DNA from: JAAYCI01 sp047972265
GTDB taxonomy: Bacteria; Bacillota; Clostridia; Oscillospirales; Ruminococcaceae
Length of the DNA stretch: 13,544 nucleotides
Direction: 5' to 3'
Assembly: GCA_047972265.1 (NCBI GenBank)
Contig: JBKEAM010000015.1
Span: 1-13,544 of the forward strand
Shown here: positions 1-7,365 of the stretch, one piece after another
Position numbering within the stretch: the stretch's first letter is position 1
Layout of the letters: every line of letters starts with the position of its first letter
Program-made: the position numbers and the translations under genes
Notes under the pieces: model-generated
The model's input: the letters and a program-made list of their open reading frames with translations, nothing else
What the model was told of the DNA's origin: nothing
The model's database searches: none

Positions 1-906
1 TGGGGCAATACCCATTTTGCCACACCTACAAGGCAAATTCCCCGGTTTGCAAAGCCGGGTTTGCCTGGGCAAAGTTTAAGCATACGGTTAGAGCTAAAGC
101 TAATTGCCGATGTTGGATTTATCGGCTTCCCCAATGTTGGTAAAAGCACTTTAATCAGCGTTATTTCGGCTGCTAAGCCTAAAATTGCAGGCTATCACTT
201 TACAACACTGTCTCCGGTTTTAGGTGTTGTAAATGTAGGCCCAGAAGAAAGCTTTGTGGCAGCGGATATTCCGGGGTTAATCGAAGGGGCTTCTAATGGC
301 GATGGCCTTGGACACGATTTTTTGCGCCATATAGAGCGTTGCCGCCTATTGGTACATGTTGTAGATATCTCTGGCAGCGAAGGCCGAGACCCTAAAAGTG
401 ATTTTGAAATTATCAATGCAGAGTTGGAAGCTTTTAACAGTGACCTTGCAAGCCGTCCACAGGTTGTGGTGGGCAATAAGTGCGATATTGCCACCCAAGA
501 GCAAATAGACGACTTTGCGGCTTTTATAAAAGAAAAACAGTTGGATTTTTATCCCATAAGTGCCGCGGCGCATAAAGGGCTGGAAGAATTGCCCCGCCGA
601 CTGTATGGCCTTTTGCAAAACCTTCCGCAGCCTCTGCGCTATCAGCCGGAGTTTGTGCCGCAAGAGAAGGCAAAAGCAGAACCGCGGTCTTTTGAAGTTA
701 ATAAAGAAGACGACGGCAGCTTTACCATAGAAGCACAGTGGCTGGAACGTATACTGGCGGGCAGCGATATGGACGACTACGAAAGCCTGCAATACTTTCA
801 GCGCCAACTAGAAAGCAGCGGTGTTTTGGATGTCTTACAACGTCAGGGTGTACAAGAGGGCGATACCGTACGCATTGGCGATTATGAGTTTGATTACGTA
901 TTTTAA
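1..906 (+). CDS. obgE: Obg-family GTPase, 3' part (start lies before the window)
   Basis: Obg is an essential GTPase that associates with the large ribosomal subunit and acts in ribosome assembly and stress response. The open frame runs unbroken from base 1, beginning WGNTHFATPTRQ, the end of the glycine-rich Obg fold, so the ATG-less start near base 61 is not the true start. Of 301 visible residues, the P-loop GFPNVGKST is at about 42-50, the G3 motif DIPGL at 89-93, NKCD (G4) at 159-162 and SAA (G5) at about 187. Residues about 230-301 are the C-terminal OCT domain, ending IGDYEFDYVF. The family is usually about 425 residues, so roughly 125 N-terminal residues are missing only because the window starts late. 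mrnC follows after 34 bases, probably in the same transcript. No sign of degradation. Confidence 0.97.
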   Translation, partial: WGNTHFATPTRQIPRFAKPGLPGQSLSIRLELKLIADVGFIGFPNVGKSTLISVISAAKPKIAGYHFTTLSPVLGVVNVGPEESFVAADIPGLIEGASNGDGLGHDFLRHIERCRLLVHVVDISGSEGRDPKSDFEIINAELEAFNSDLASRPQVVVGNKCDIATQEQIDDFAAFIKEKQLDFYPISAAAHKGLEELPRRLYGLLQNLPQPLRYQPEFVPQEKAKAEPRSFEVNKEDDGSFTIEAQWLERILAGSDMDDYESLQYFQRQLESSGVLDVLQRQGVQEGDTVRIGDYEFDYVF

Positions 907-940
907 TTTTATTTTACTAAGGTAAAAGGGAGGCGTTGCG

Positions 941-1369
941 GTGATTACACCCGAAAAATCTGATGTGGACATACGCGAGCGTTCTCCCTTGGCCTTGGCT
1001 TTTTTAGGGGATGGCGTGCTGGAATTGCTGGTGCGCAATCGCCTTGTGGCGGTGGGGCGCCTGTCTCCCGGTGCCATGCATACACAGGCCGTTCGCATAG
1101 TATCGGCACATGGGCAAAGCGCCGCGTTGGAAACTTTGCAGCCTCATTTAACAGAAAAAGAAAATGAGATTGTTCGCAGAGGTCGCAATGCCAATAAAGC
1201 AAGTGTTTCTAAGCATGCTACAGTGCAAGAGTACCGTGCATCTACCGGCCTTGAAGCTTTGTTTGGCTGGCTGTATCTGCAAAACGAACAAGAACGCATA
1301 GAAGAACTTTTTGATTATATTTGGCAGTGGTATCTTTCTAACGAAGGGAAACCGGTAAAAAAACCATAA
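941..1369 (+). CDS. mrnC: Mini-ribonuclease III
   Basis: Mini-III is a dimeric RNase III-type catalytic domain without a double-stranded-RNA-binding domain; in Bacillus subtilis it trims the 23S rRNA precursor. The 142-residue length fits the family. The sequence shows the metal-binding signature ALAFLGDGVLELLVR (Asp24 the expected catalytic acid), the RRGRNA segment at 79-84, and EYRASTGLEALFGWLYL with Glu105 at the second acidic site. The start is GTG at 941, supported by the purine-rich AAAGGGAGG at 925-933 and by the alignment of the N-terminus with a typical Mini-III. It lies 34 bases after obgE and appears co-transcribed with it. Linking a ribosome-assembly GTPase with an rRNA-processing nuclease makes functional sense. 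No clear terminator follows. Confidence 0.93.
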   Translation: MITPEKSDVDIRERSPLALAFLGDGVLELLVRNRLVAVGRLSPGAMHTQAVRIVSAHGQSAALETLQPHLTEKENEIVRRGRNANKASVSKHATVQEYRASTGLEALFGWLYLQNEQERIEELFDYIWQWYLSNEGKPVKKP

Positions 1370-1412
1370 AGGCACGTAATGGATAAGCGTTATTAATTAG
1401 TATTGGCATTGT

Positions 1413-1441
1413 TTGAAAAGAGCCTGCCTTCATGGTATAAT
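1413..1441 (+). promoter_or_regulatory. SigA-type promoter of yebC
   Basis: TTGAAA (1413-1418) and TATAAT (1436-1441) are separated by 17 bases, and TG one base before the -10 box makes it an extended -10 promoter. Transcription would start near 1448, about 38 bases before the yebC ATG. This suggests yebC is transcribed independently of obgE-mrnC. Confidence 0.8.
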
Positions 1442-1485
1442 AAATTATTCATATTTAGCACACTCAAATTGGTAGGGGGATTTTG

Positions 1486-2226
1486 ATGTCCGGCCATAGC
1501 AAATGGAATAATATAAAGCGTAAAAAAGAAAAAACAGACGCACAAAAGGCGAAAATTTTTACAAAAATTGGGCGCGAAATTGCTGTTTCGGTCAAAGAAA
1601 GCGGGGCAGACCCATCGTCTAACGCGCGCTTGCGCGACCTTATTTCTAAAGCCAAAAGCATGAACGTACCCAACGATAATATAAACAGGATTATTAAGCG
1701 TGCCGAGGGCGGCGAAAAGGACGATTACGAAACCATCGTTTACGAGGGGTACGGTCCTTCTGGGGTGGCCATTATGGCAGAAACCCTAACCGATAACCGC
1801 AACCGCACAGCTGCAAATATGCGCCATTATTTTGATAAATATGGCGGAAATATGGGCCAGTCAGGCTCTGTATCCTTTATGTTTAATCAAAAAGGCATTA
1901 TTTTGTTAGAGCAAGAGCAGTTTGACGATGATAAATTGATGGAAGACTGCTTTGATGCAGGTGCCGAAGATTTTGACATTGGCGATGGTATGTGCGAAGT
2001 TACAACAGAGGCTGCCAATGTGTATGAGGTAAGCAGTGCCTTGCAGGCAAAGGGCTATACAGTGGTATCTGCCGAGGCCGCTTATCTGCCAGTAAGCACA
2101 AACGTTCTTACAGACCCCGAGGACCTTAAAAAGATGGCACAACTTTTGGACAAACTTGAAGAGGACGAGGATGTTCAGGATGTTTGGCATACATTAGAAA
2201 ACGAAGAAGCGTTGGACCAGCAATAA
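1486..2226 (+). CDS. yebC: YebC/PmpR family protein (TACO1-like)
   Basis: The 246-residue product starts MSGHSKWNNIKRKK, the hallmark N-terminus of the YebC family (Pfam Transcrip_reg), and keeps the family pattern throughout: MNVPNDNINRIIKRAEG at about 61-77, YEGYGPSGVA, and TDNRNRTAANMRHYF. Older annotation calls these proteins DNA-binding transcriptional regulators. More recent work on bacterial and mitochondrial members points to translation, helping ribosomes through difficult (proline-rich) stretches. Which applies here cannot be told from sequence. The start is ATG at 1486, five bases after TAGGGGGA (1473-1480); a TTG three bases earlier is in frame but would place the ribosome site too close. 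The tail is acidic, with many Glu and Asp. It has its own promoter, and the next gene follows after 50 bases with no obvious terminator between, so read-through is likely. Confidence 0.95.
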   Translation: MSGHSKWNNIKRKKEKTDAQKAKIFTKIGREIAVSVKESGADPSSNARLRDLISKAKSMNVPNDNINRIIKRAEGGEKDDYETIVYEGYGPSGVAIMAETLTDNRNRTAANMRHYFDKYGGNMGQSGSVSFMFNQKGIILLEQEQFDDDKLMEDCFDAGAEDFDIGDGMCEVTTEAANVYEVSSALQAKGYTVVSAEAAYLPVSTNVLTDPEDLKKMAQLLDKLEEDEDVQDVWHTLENEEALDQQ

Positions 2227-2276
2227 AATTGCATTTGCTATAGGCTCTCTCAACAAGAGGAGAAGAGAGTGGAAAG

Positions 2277-4346
2277 GTGGCACAACAGATGCTCGAAAGA
2301 ATATGCGACAACTGCCTTAGCCGTGCTCCTGCGGATTCTGCGAAGTGTCCCCACTGCGGTATACGGTTCGAAAACACCAATCCCGGCGGGGCATTGCCCA
2401 ACGGTTGGGTTTTGGCGCAGCGTTACACAGTAGGGCGTTATATTGATATTGATGGCGAGGGTGTTTCTTACTCGGCCATTGATGGAGATACCCTGCAGCG
2501 TGTAATTATTAAAGAATATATGCCGGTTACCCTGTGCTCTACTAGGGATGGATATGGGGCGCTGGTTTCTAAGCCGGGCTGCGAGGTTTTGTTTAAAACC
2601 CTGCGTATGGACTTTGTGGAACTGTTTGACCAATTGATGCGTATGGGCCTTACAGAGGGGCTTGTACAGGTGCTGGATGTTTTTGAAGAAAACAACACGG
2701 CCTATGCTGTTATGGAAAAAATTGAGGGGCCAACCCTTACAGAGTACCTGACAAAGCAAGAAGCGCCGATGGATTCATCCCGCACATTGGCTACTTTACG
2801 GCCTATTTTGCTGGGGGTAGAGGCAATTCATGCCGCAGGTTTGGTGCATCGCGGTATTTGCCCCGATAATATCATTTTAGAAAGTGGTGGAACTGCGCGT
2901 TTGGGCGGTTTTGCTACCTTGGCTTTGCGCCAACAGGGCAGCGAGTTAAAGTCTAAGCTATATCCAGGATATTCTGCACCAGAGCAATATTCAGCATCCG
3001 AGTTTGAGGGTCGTTATACAGACGTATACGCTTTGGGTGCGGTATTGTTCCGTATGTTAACGGGAGAAGACCCTGTGCCGGCCAACGAACGCCGGATTGA
3101 AGATACGCAAGCTACTGCCCGCAATATCAATAAAGAAATACCCAATTTTCTCTCTACCAGTATTTTGCGCGCAACACGCCTTGCACCCAACGAGCGTTTG
3201 CAAAGCATAGGCGATTTGCGCATTGCTCTTTCGGGCGAAGGCGCGCGCGTGCCTGTTTCTAAGCAACCCAAAGAGGGTGCTGCAGAAGAAGAACGCGGTT
3301 TGTTTGGGCTTACCAAACAGCAGTTATTGGTAGGTGGTATTGCGCTGGGTGCAGTGGTACTTATTTTGGTTATCGTTTTGCTTATTTCTATCTTTAGTGG
3401 TGGAAATCGAAACCCTGCATCTTCCTCATCTTTAAGTACTACTTCAATGTCCGAAACAGATAAGATACTGATACCCGATTTTACCAATCAGGTGGCCGAT
3501 GATATTGTTGCCAACTCTAAATACACAGATGTATTTAAGTTTGAACAATTTGAACTGGAGTATGACGATGAGGTAGAGGAAGGCAAGGTTATAACCCAAA
3601 CACCTGCCCCCAATGCAGAGTGGGATGGCGAAACCAAAATCACTTTGGTGGTAAGCCAGGGAAAAGAACCGGTTGAATTAACCGACCTTACCGGCCTGCT
3701 AAAAGCCGAAGCAGAAATTGAAATGCAAAAGATGGGCTATAGCCAAGAGTATTACTCTTTTGCGGCACAAACAAACGACGGAAACTATGCCGAGGGTGAG
3801 GTTATAAAAACCGATCCTCCTGCAAAAACAAAGGTGCAGCCCAACAAAGATAAGATTGTTATCTACATTGCTTCGGGTGTGTCTACTGTTTCTATGCCAG
3901 ACGTAACCAACCGCAGCGCCTCCGATGCAATATCTGTTCTGCGCGAGCGTGGTTTTAATGAGTCAAATATCAAAACCGAAACCGTTGCAAACAATGGTAA
4001 ATATGCAGCCGGTGTTGTAATATCTACTTCGCCTCGTCCTGGCGAGAGCGTGGCACCGAGTTCTCAGCCTGTTACCATTCAGGTTACCGACCGCTATATT
4101 ATGACTGATTCTATCCGCAGCGAGTTTAACAGCTTTGTTTCCAGCGGCAATATCTCTGGGCTAAAGCAATATTTAGATGAAAGAAAGTTGTATTTCACCT
4201 ACAATGCTACCCCTGTAGAAGTGCCAAACGATGGCTCTCATACGGCCGGTGCTTTGGCAGCTATTGATGGCCTGCCTGCAAATAACAATGCCGAGATTGT
4301 ACCTGGCACGCAGTTAACCATTAAGGTGTACGCTGCACCAGAATAA
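2277..4346 (+). CDS. zinc-ribbon / degenerate Ser-Thr kinase / PASTA-repeat membrane protein (probable pseudokinase)
   Basis: The 689-residue product has, in order: a zinc ribbon (Cys10, Cys13, Cys24, Cys27); a bacterial Ser/Thr kinase fold (about 50-320); one hydrophobic membrane segment (about 348-373); and three PASTA-like repeats (about 396-462, 465-534, 537-605) followed by an unassigned 84-residue tail. This is the layout of PrkC/PknB-type kinases, whose PASTA repeats sense muropeptides or lipid II outside the cell. The beta-3 lysine (Lys79, in VIIKEYMP), the Asn of the catalytic loop (Asn198), SAPE (233-236) and DVYALG are kept. However, the HRD motif reads HRG (Gly193) and DFG reads GFA (211-213, within RLGGFA), so both the catalytic and the magnesium-binding aspartates are gone; the glycine loop is also shortened (DGEGVSY). 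I infer a pseudokinase, or at best a very weak kinase. The start is GTG at 2277, preceded by AGAGGAGA; ATG at 2289 is an alternative that still keeps the zinc ribbon. No partner phosphatase gene is adjacent, unlike typical prkC loci. Confidence 0.85.
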   Translation: MAQQMLERICDNCLSRAPADSAKCPHCGIRFENTNPGGALPNGWVLAQRYTVGRYIDIDGEGVSYSAIDGDTLQRVIIKEYMPVTLCSTRDGYGALVSKPGCEVLFKTLRMDFVELFDQLMRMGLTEGLVQVLDVFEENNTAYAVMEKIEGPTLTEYLTKQEAPMDSSRTLATLRPILLGVEAIHAAGLVHRGICPDNIILESGGTARLGGFATLALRQQGSELKSKLYPGYSAPEQYSASEFEGRYTDVYALGAVLFRMLTGEDPVPANERRIEDTQATARNINKEIPNFLSTSILRATRLAPNERLQSIGDLRIALSGEGARVPVSKQPKEGAAEEERGLFGLTKQQLLVGGIALGAVVLILVIVLLISIFSGGNRNPASSSSLSTTSMSETDKILIPDFTNQVADDIVANSKYTDVFKFEQFELEYDDEVEEGKVITQTPAPNAEWDGETKITLVVSQGKEPVELTDLTGLLKAEAEIEMQKMGYSQEYYSFAAQTNDGNYAEGEVIKTDPPAKTKVQPNKDKIVIYIASGVSTVSMPDVTNRSASDAISVLRERGFNESNIKTETVANNGKYAAGVVISTSPRPGESVAPSSQPVTIQVTDRYIMTDSIRSEFNSFVSSGNISGLKQYLDERKLYFTYNATPVEVPNDGSHTAGALAAIDGLPANNNAEIVPGTQLTIKVYAAPE

Positions 4347-4352
4347 AACAAT

Positions 4353-4391
4353 AAAAAAAGAGAGGACAGTGCAAACTGTCCTCTCTTTTTT
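4353..4391 (+). terminator. Rho-independent terminator of the PASTA pseudokinase gene
   Basis: An 11-bp perfect stem, GAGAGGACAGT / ACTGTCCTCTC, with a GCAA tetraloop is extended by pairing of an upstream A run with the downstream T run (4386-4391). It starts seven bases after the stop codon. The A run on one side and T run on the other suggest that it can act on both strands, which fits the convergent gene beyond it. Confidence 0.92.
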
Positions 4392-4397
4392 ATTTAT

Positions 4398-4449
4398 CTA
4401 ATCTATAAACCATAGATTGGCCATTTTATTTAGCTAGGCAGAGCTGCCT
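4398..4449. repeat. two short inverted repeats in the convergent junction
   Basis: AATCTAT (4400-4406) and ATAGATT (4412-4418) form a 7-bp hairpin with a 5-base loop, extendable by a G-T and a C-G pair. AGGCAG (4436-4441) and CTGCCT (4444-4449) are a second inverted repeat with a 2-base gap. They sit between the two terminators. They have no T tract of their own and no assigned role. Confidence 0.5.
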
Positions 4450-4465
4450 CATAATGCATTTATAA

Positions 4466-4500
4466 ATACCCCCCACCCATTGTTTACAGGGTGGGGGTAT
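4466..4500 (-). terminator. terminator of the minus-strand dehydrogenase gene
   Basis: Read on the minus strand, ATACCCCCACCC pairs with GGGTGGGGGGTAT (one bulged base) around a 10-base loop, followed by TTATAAAT. It lies 11 bases after the dehydrogenase stop codon. The stem is very GC-rich; the T tract is short and interrupted, so termination strength is uncertain. Confidence 0.7.
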
Positions 4501-4511
4501 TGGTGCAACTT

Positions 4512-5284
4512 TTAGATGGTATTCCAGCCGCCATCTACATTTAAAAGCTGGCCGGTGGTGTATGATGAAGCATCCGAAGCAAAATAAATAAGCGCTCCGT
4601 TCAACTCACCCTCGTTGCCCATACGGCCCATGGGGCAACGGAAAGATAAGAATTGTAAAAACTCAGCCGATTCGGTAGCGGCCTCGGTCATTTCTGACAA
4701 GAAGTATGCAGGGCCAATGGCATTTACGGTAATGTTGTATTTGGCCCACTCTGCTGCCAAAGATTTGGTAAGCATCTGCACCCCGCCTTTAGAGGAACAA
4801 TATGCAGAGATGGTTTCTACTGCAGAGTTGATAACGGTGTTGCTGTGCAAAGAACCAATGTTGATAATCTTTCCGTATTTTTGCTCAATCATAACCTTAC
4901 CCACCTCACGTGCAACGATGTATACACCGGTAAGGTTTGCATCCAATACGCGCCGCCATTCTGCGGTGCTTTGTTCCTCGGCTTTTATGGCATTTGCAAC
5001 GCCCGCATTGTTTACCAAAATATCAATGCGCCCAAAATGTTGTTTTGCGGTATTTACGGCAGAAATAACTGAATTTTCATCCGTTACGTCACACTGTATG
5101 GCAAGTGCCTGGCCGCCAGCTGTGTTAATCTCTGCAGCAAGGTCATCCAGCCGCTCTTTGCGGCGGGCACAAATTGCAACATAAGCGCCATTTTCTGCCA
5201 ATGCACGCGCAAATTGCGCGCCTAGTCCAGACGAAGCCCGGTAATAAACGCTACTTTTCCTGCAACACTAAAAAGGTTCGACAT
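4512..5284 (-). pseudogene. short-chain dehydrogenase/reductase, frameshifted near the N-terminus
   Basis: A classical SDR, an NAD(P)-dependent oxidoreductase closest in style to gluconate 5-dehydrogenase / 2-deoxygluconate 3-dehydrogenase types; the substrate is not identifiable. The real start is ATG at 5284-5282, five bases after AGGAGG (5295-5290). That frame encodes MSNLFSVAGKVAFITG and then hits TAG at 5224-5222. The remainder continues in the neighbouring frame as ASSGLGAQFARALAENGAY and on to GGWNTI. Restoring one G in the GGG run at 5239-5237 gives an uninterrupted protein of 257 residues, the normal SDR length, with the cofactor motif TGASSGLG intact (15-22). It also has NNAG at 92-95, catalytic Ser145, Tyr162 and Lys166 (YCSSK), and Asn117. 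As written, translation could only begin at an internal codon such as TTG at 5201 and would lack the nucleotide-binding glycines. The cause may be a sequencing or assembly error or a recent real mutation; the rest of the frame is undamaged. Confidence 0.88.
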
Positions 5285-5483
5285 ATTTGCCTCCTAAAAA
5301 TATAAAATATTTTGATATAAATTTATCAGAGAAAAATTATCTTGCTAAACAGGCAAAATGTCAAATAGACCCCAAATTAAAAATAAACATAAAAACGCTA
5401 AAATATTATATATTCAAACTAGAATATAGCAGGTATTATAAAATTATATGGGCAAGAGTGAAAAACGAAAAACCGTTGTTTAT

Positions 5484-5518
5484 GTCATAAAAAACCGCTT
5501 TAAATAATGTTTTATGAC
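5484..5518. repeat. 9-bp inverted repeat upstream of the oxidoreductase promoter
   Basis: GTCATAAAA (5484-5492) and TTTTATGAC (5510-5518) are exact reverse complements separated by 17 bases, about 70 bases upstream of the -35 box. The centre-to-centre distance is 26 bases, about two and a half turns. It could be an activator or repressor site or the remains of an AT-rich hairpin; no family was recognised. Confidence 0.5.
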
Positions 5519-5562
5519 TATATCGCAATGGATAATGCAGTAGTGCTATAAAACCCCATTTG

Positions 5563-5579
5563 CTGGGCATAAATGCCAG
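5563..5579. repeat. interrupted palindrome just upstream of the -35 box
   Basis: CTGGGCAT and ATGCCAG flank two bases and are reverse complements apart from one extra G. The element ends eight bases before the -35 box at 5587, a usual place for an activator site. Function unknown. Confidence 0.35.
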
Positions 5580-5586
5580 TATAAAA

Positions 5587-5615
5587 TTGATTATTTTTAC
5601 TGAAAATCGTATACT
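5587..5615 (+). promoter_or_regulatory. SigA-type promoter of the 2-oxoacid oxidoreductase operon
   Basis: TTGATT (5587-5592) and TATACT (5610-5615) are 17 bases apart. Transcription would begin near 5622, giving a leader of about 40 bases before the ATG at 5662. It also argues against translation from the upstream in-frame codon at 5560, which lies ahead of the promoter. Confidence 0.72.
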
Positions 5616-5661
5616 AAATAATAGGTCTGCAAGTTTTAAAAACAAGAGAGCGGGTGAATGC

Positions 5662-7365
5662 ATGTACAATATTTTATTTGGGGGCGCCGCAGGTGACGGC
5701 ATAGAAACAACAGCGTCTGTGTTTGAGCGAATGCTAAAACGTAGTGGCTGTTATGTTTTTTCTATCCGAGATTTTATGTCCAGGGTAAGAGGTGGGCATA
5801 ACTTTGCTCTGCTTCGTTTTGCCAACAAGCCTTTGTTTGCACACAAAGATGAGCTGGACGGCTTGGTTGCCTTTAATCTTGAATCGTACGAGTTGCATAA
5901 GGATAAACTAAAAGATAATGGTTTTGTATTGCACGATATTTCGATAGAAATAAACGATCCTCGTGCATATGCCATTGATATTGCCGCTATGGCAAAAGAG
6001 GCCGGCAACCCGCGCACAGCGGGCAGTGTAATGGCCGGTATTTTAATGAAGGTGTTTTCTTTACCGGCCGATGTGGCGGCCGATGTATTTGCTACCAGCC
6101 TAAAGCCAGCGCTTGTAGAGGTAAACCAAAAAGCGTTTGAACTTGGTTATGGTGTAGTAGAATCTAAATTTTCGATTGAAACAGGGGATACCAAAGGCGA
6201 TATTTTGCTCACAGGTGCTCAGGCAATGTCTATGGGTGCTCTGGCAGGAGGGGTAAAATTTTATTCGGCTTATCCAATGTCTCCCTCCACAACTATCCTT
6301 ACTTTTTTACAGCAGTACGAGGATAAGTTTGAACTGGCTGTGGAACAAGCCGAAGACGAAATTGCGGCGCTTAATATGGCACTTGGCGCAGCTTATGCAG
6401 GGGCCAAAGCTATGGTTGGCACCTCCGGCGGCGGTCTTTGCCTAATGGTAGAAGCCTTGGGCTTTGCAGGCATCGCCGAAATCCCGGTGGTAGTTGCAGA
6501 TGTACAGCGTCCCGGCTCTGCAACCGGCCTACCTACCCGTACAGAGCAAAGCGATCTTCGCTTTGTAATTTCGGCTGCGCAGGGTGAGTTCCCCCGGATG
6601 GTAATTGCGGTTAAAAACCATGAAGATGCATTTTATCAAACCGCACGTGCGTTTGACATTGCCGAAAAATATCAGATACCGGTTATTTTGTTAAGTGACC
6701 AGTATCTTGCGGATGGTGCTGCAACCATACCTGCGTTAAATACTGCTAAAGCCGTTGCACAGGTAGCGCCTTTAGCCGCAATGGCACAGCCGCTGCCTGC
6801 AAACGAGCAGGGGATTGGCAAACGTTACCAGCTCACACAAAATGGAATTTCTCCACTTGTAATACCCGGAAAATCCGAGTTTGCGGTGTGCGTGGACAGC
6901 AACGAACATGACGAATACGGAAAAATTACAGAATCTGCCGATGTGCGTAATGCCATGACAGAAAAACGCATGAAAAAGTTTGAGCTTTTACAGCAGGAAC
7001 TGCAAGAGCCAGAGCTGGTTGGCGGCGAAGATTTTGAAACCTTGCTTGTTGGTTTTGGCTCTACACATGGCGCAATTGCAGAGGCTGTAGAAGACTTAAA
7101 GGGGGAAGGTCACTCGGTATCGGCCCTTACCTTTAATGATGTTTGGCCGCTTCCCACAAAAAACATTCAAAAATATGCCGCCAAGGCAAAGCGAATTATC
7201 AACGTAGAGCAAAATGCCACTGGCCAACTTGCCTCGCTGATAAGAGAGGTTGCATTAATTGACTGCACAGCAAGTGTGCTAAAGTATGATGGACGTCAGC
7301 TTTCGGTAGATGAAATTGTCGATCGGGTTAAAGCGCAAATTGCTTCCAGTAAGGAGGTGCTGTAA
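5662..7365 (+). CDS. korA: 2-oxoacid:ferredoxin oxidoreductase, fused gamma-alpha subunit
   Basis: This subunit of a thiamine-dependent oxidoreductase works with the next gene product to convert a 2-oxoacid plus CoA to an acyl-CoA, CO2 and reduced ferredoxin, or the reverse. Residues 1 to about 185 are the gamma domain, opening MYNILFGGAAGDGIETTAS, with RVRGGHN at 41-47. The alpha (pyrimidine-binding) domain follows, with YPMSPST at 204-210, EQAEDEIAALNMALGAAYAG at 228-247 and TSGGGLCLM at 254-262; the C-terminal domain starts near 455. The 567-residue length is normal for the fused type. The start is ATG at 5662, where the homologous sequence begins; upstream in-frame codons lack similarity and precede the promoter. 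The ribosome site (AAGAGAG/GCGGGTG) is weak. The stop overlaps the next start by one base. The substrate is unresolved (2-oxoglutarate, pyruvate or branched-chain 2-oxoacids), so the symbol is a family label. No ferredoxin-like delta subunit is present. Confidence 0.9.
   Translation: MYNILFGGAAGDGIETTASVFERMLKRSGCYVFSIRDFMSRVRGGHNFALLRFANKPLFAHKDELDGLVAFNLESYELHKDKLKDNGFVLHDISIEINDPRAYAIDIAAMAKEAGNPRTAGSVMAGILMKVFSLPADVAADVFATSLKPALVEVNQKAFELGYGVVESKFSIETGDTKGDILLTGAQAMSMGALAGGVKFYSAYPMSPSTTILTFLQQYEDKFELAVEQAEDEIAALNMALGAAYAGAKAMVGTSGGGLCLMVEALGFAGIAEIPVVVADVQRPGSATGLPTRTEQSDLRFVISAAQGEFPRMVIAVKNHEDAFYQTARAFDIAEKYQIPVILLSDQYLADGAATIPALNTAKAVAQVAPLAAMAQPLPANEQGIGKRYQLTQNGISPLVIPGKSEFAVCVDSNEHDEYGKITESADVRNAMTEKRMKKFELLQQELQEPELVGGEDFETLLVGFGSTHGAIAEAVEDLKGEGHSVSALTFNDVWPLPTKNIQKYAAKAKRIINVEQNATGQLASLIREVALIDCTASVLKYDGRQLSVDEIVDRVKAQIASSKEVL

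Larger units (their letters stand above)
5285..5661. other. AT-rich divergent intergenic region
   Basis: These 377 bases separate the start of the minus-strand dehydrogenase from the start of the oxidoreductase operon. The half near the dehydrogenase (about 5300-5430) is very AT-rich. I found no convincing promoter for the dehydrogenase there, only weak candidates. The half near the operon holds a 9-bp inverted repeat, a smaller interrupted inverted repeat and a good promoter, listed separately. A 67-codon open frame at 5287-5490 has no ribosome site and AT-driven composition, and I do not regard it as a gene. Confidence 0.6.

Noticed and set aside
4615..5184. 189-codon plus-strand open frame opposite the dehydrogenase
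   Set aside because: The minus-strand frame has all SDR motifs; this one has no ribosome site and no recognisable domain.
5222..5284. programmed ribosomal frameshift in the dehydrogenase gene
   Set aside because: No slippery heptamer or downstream stimulatory stem is visible at the GGG run, and SDR genes are not known to use frameshifting; a one-base deletion explains it better.
5287..5490. 67-codon plus-strand open frame in the divergent intergenic region
   Set aside because: It starts on a TTG overlapping the complementary strand's ribosome site, has no ribosome site of its own, and its Lys/Ile/Tyr/Asn-rich product reflects AT-rich DNA.
5560..5661. 34-residue N-terminal extension of the oxidoreductase alpha subunit
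   Set aside because: It lies mostly upstream of or within the predicted promoter and has no similarity to the family, which begins at MYNILFGGAAGDG.
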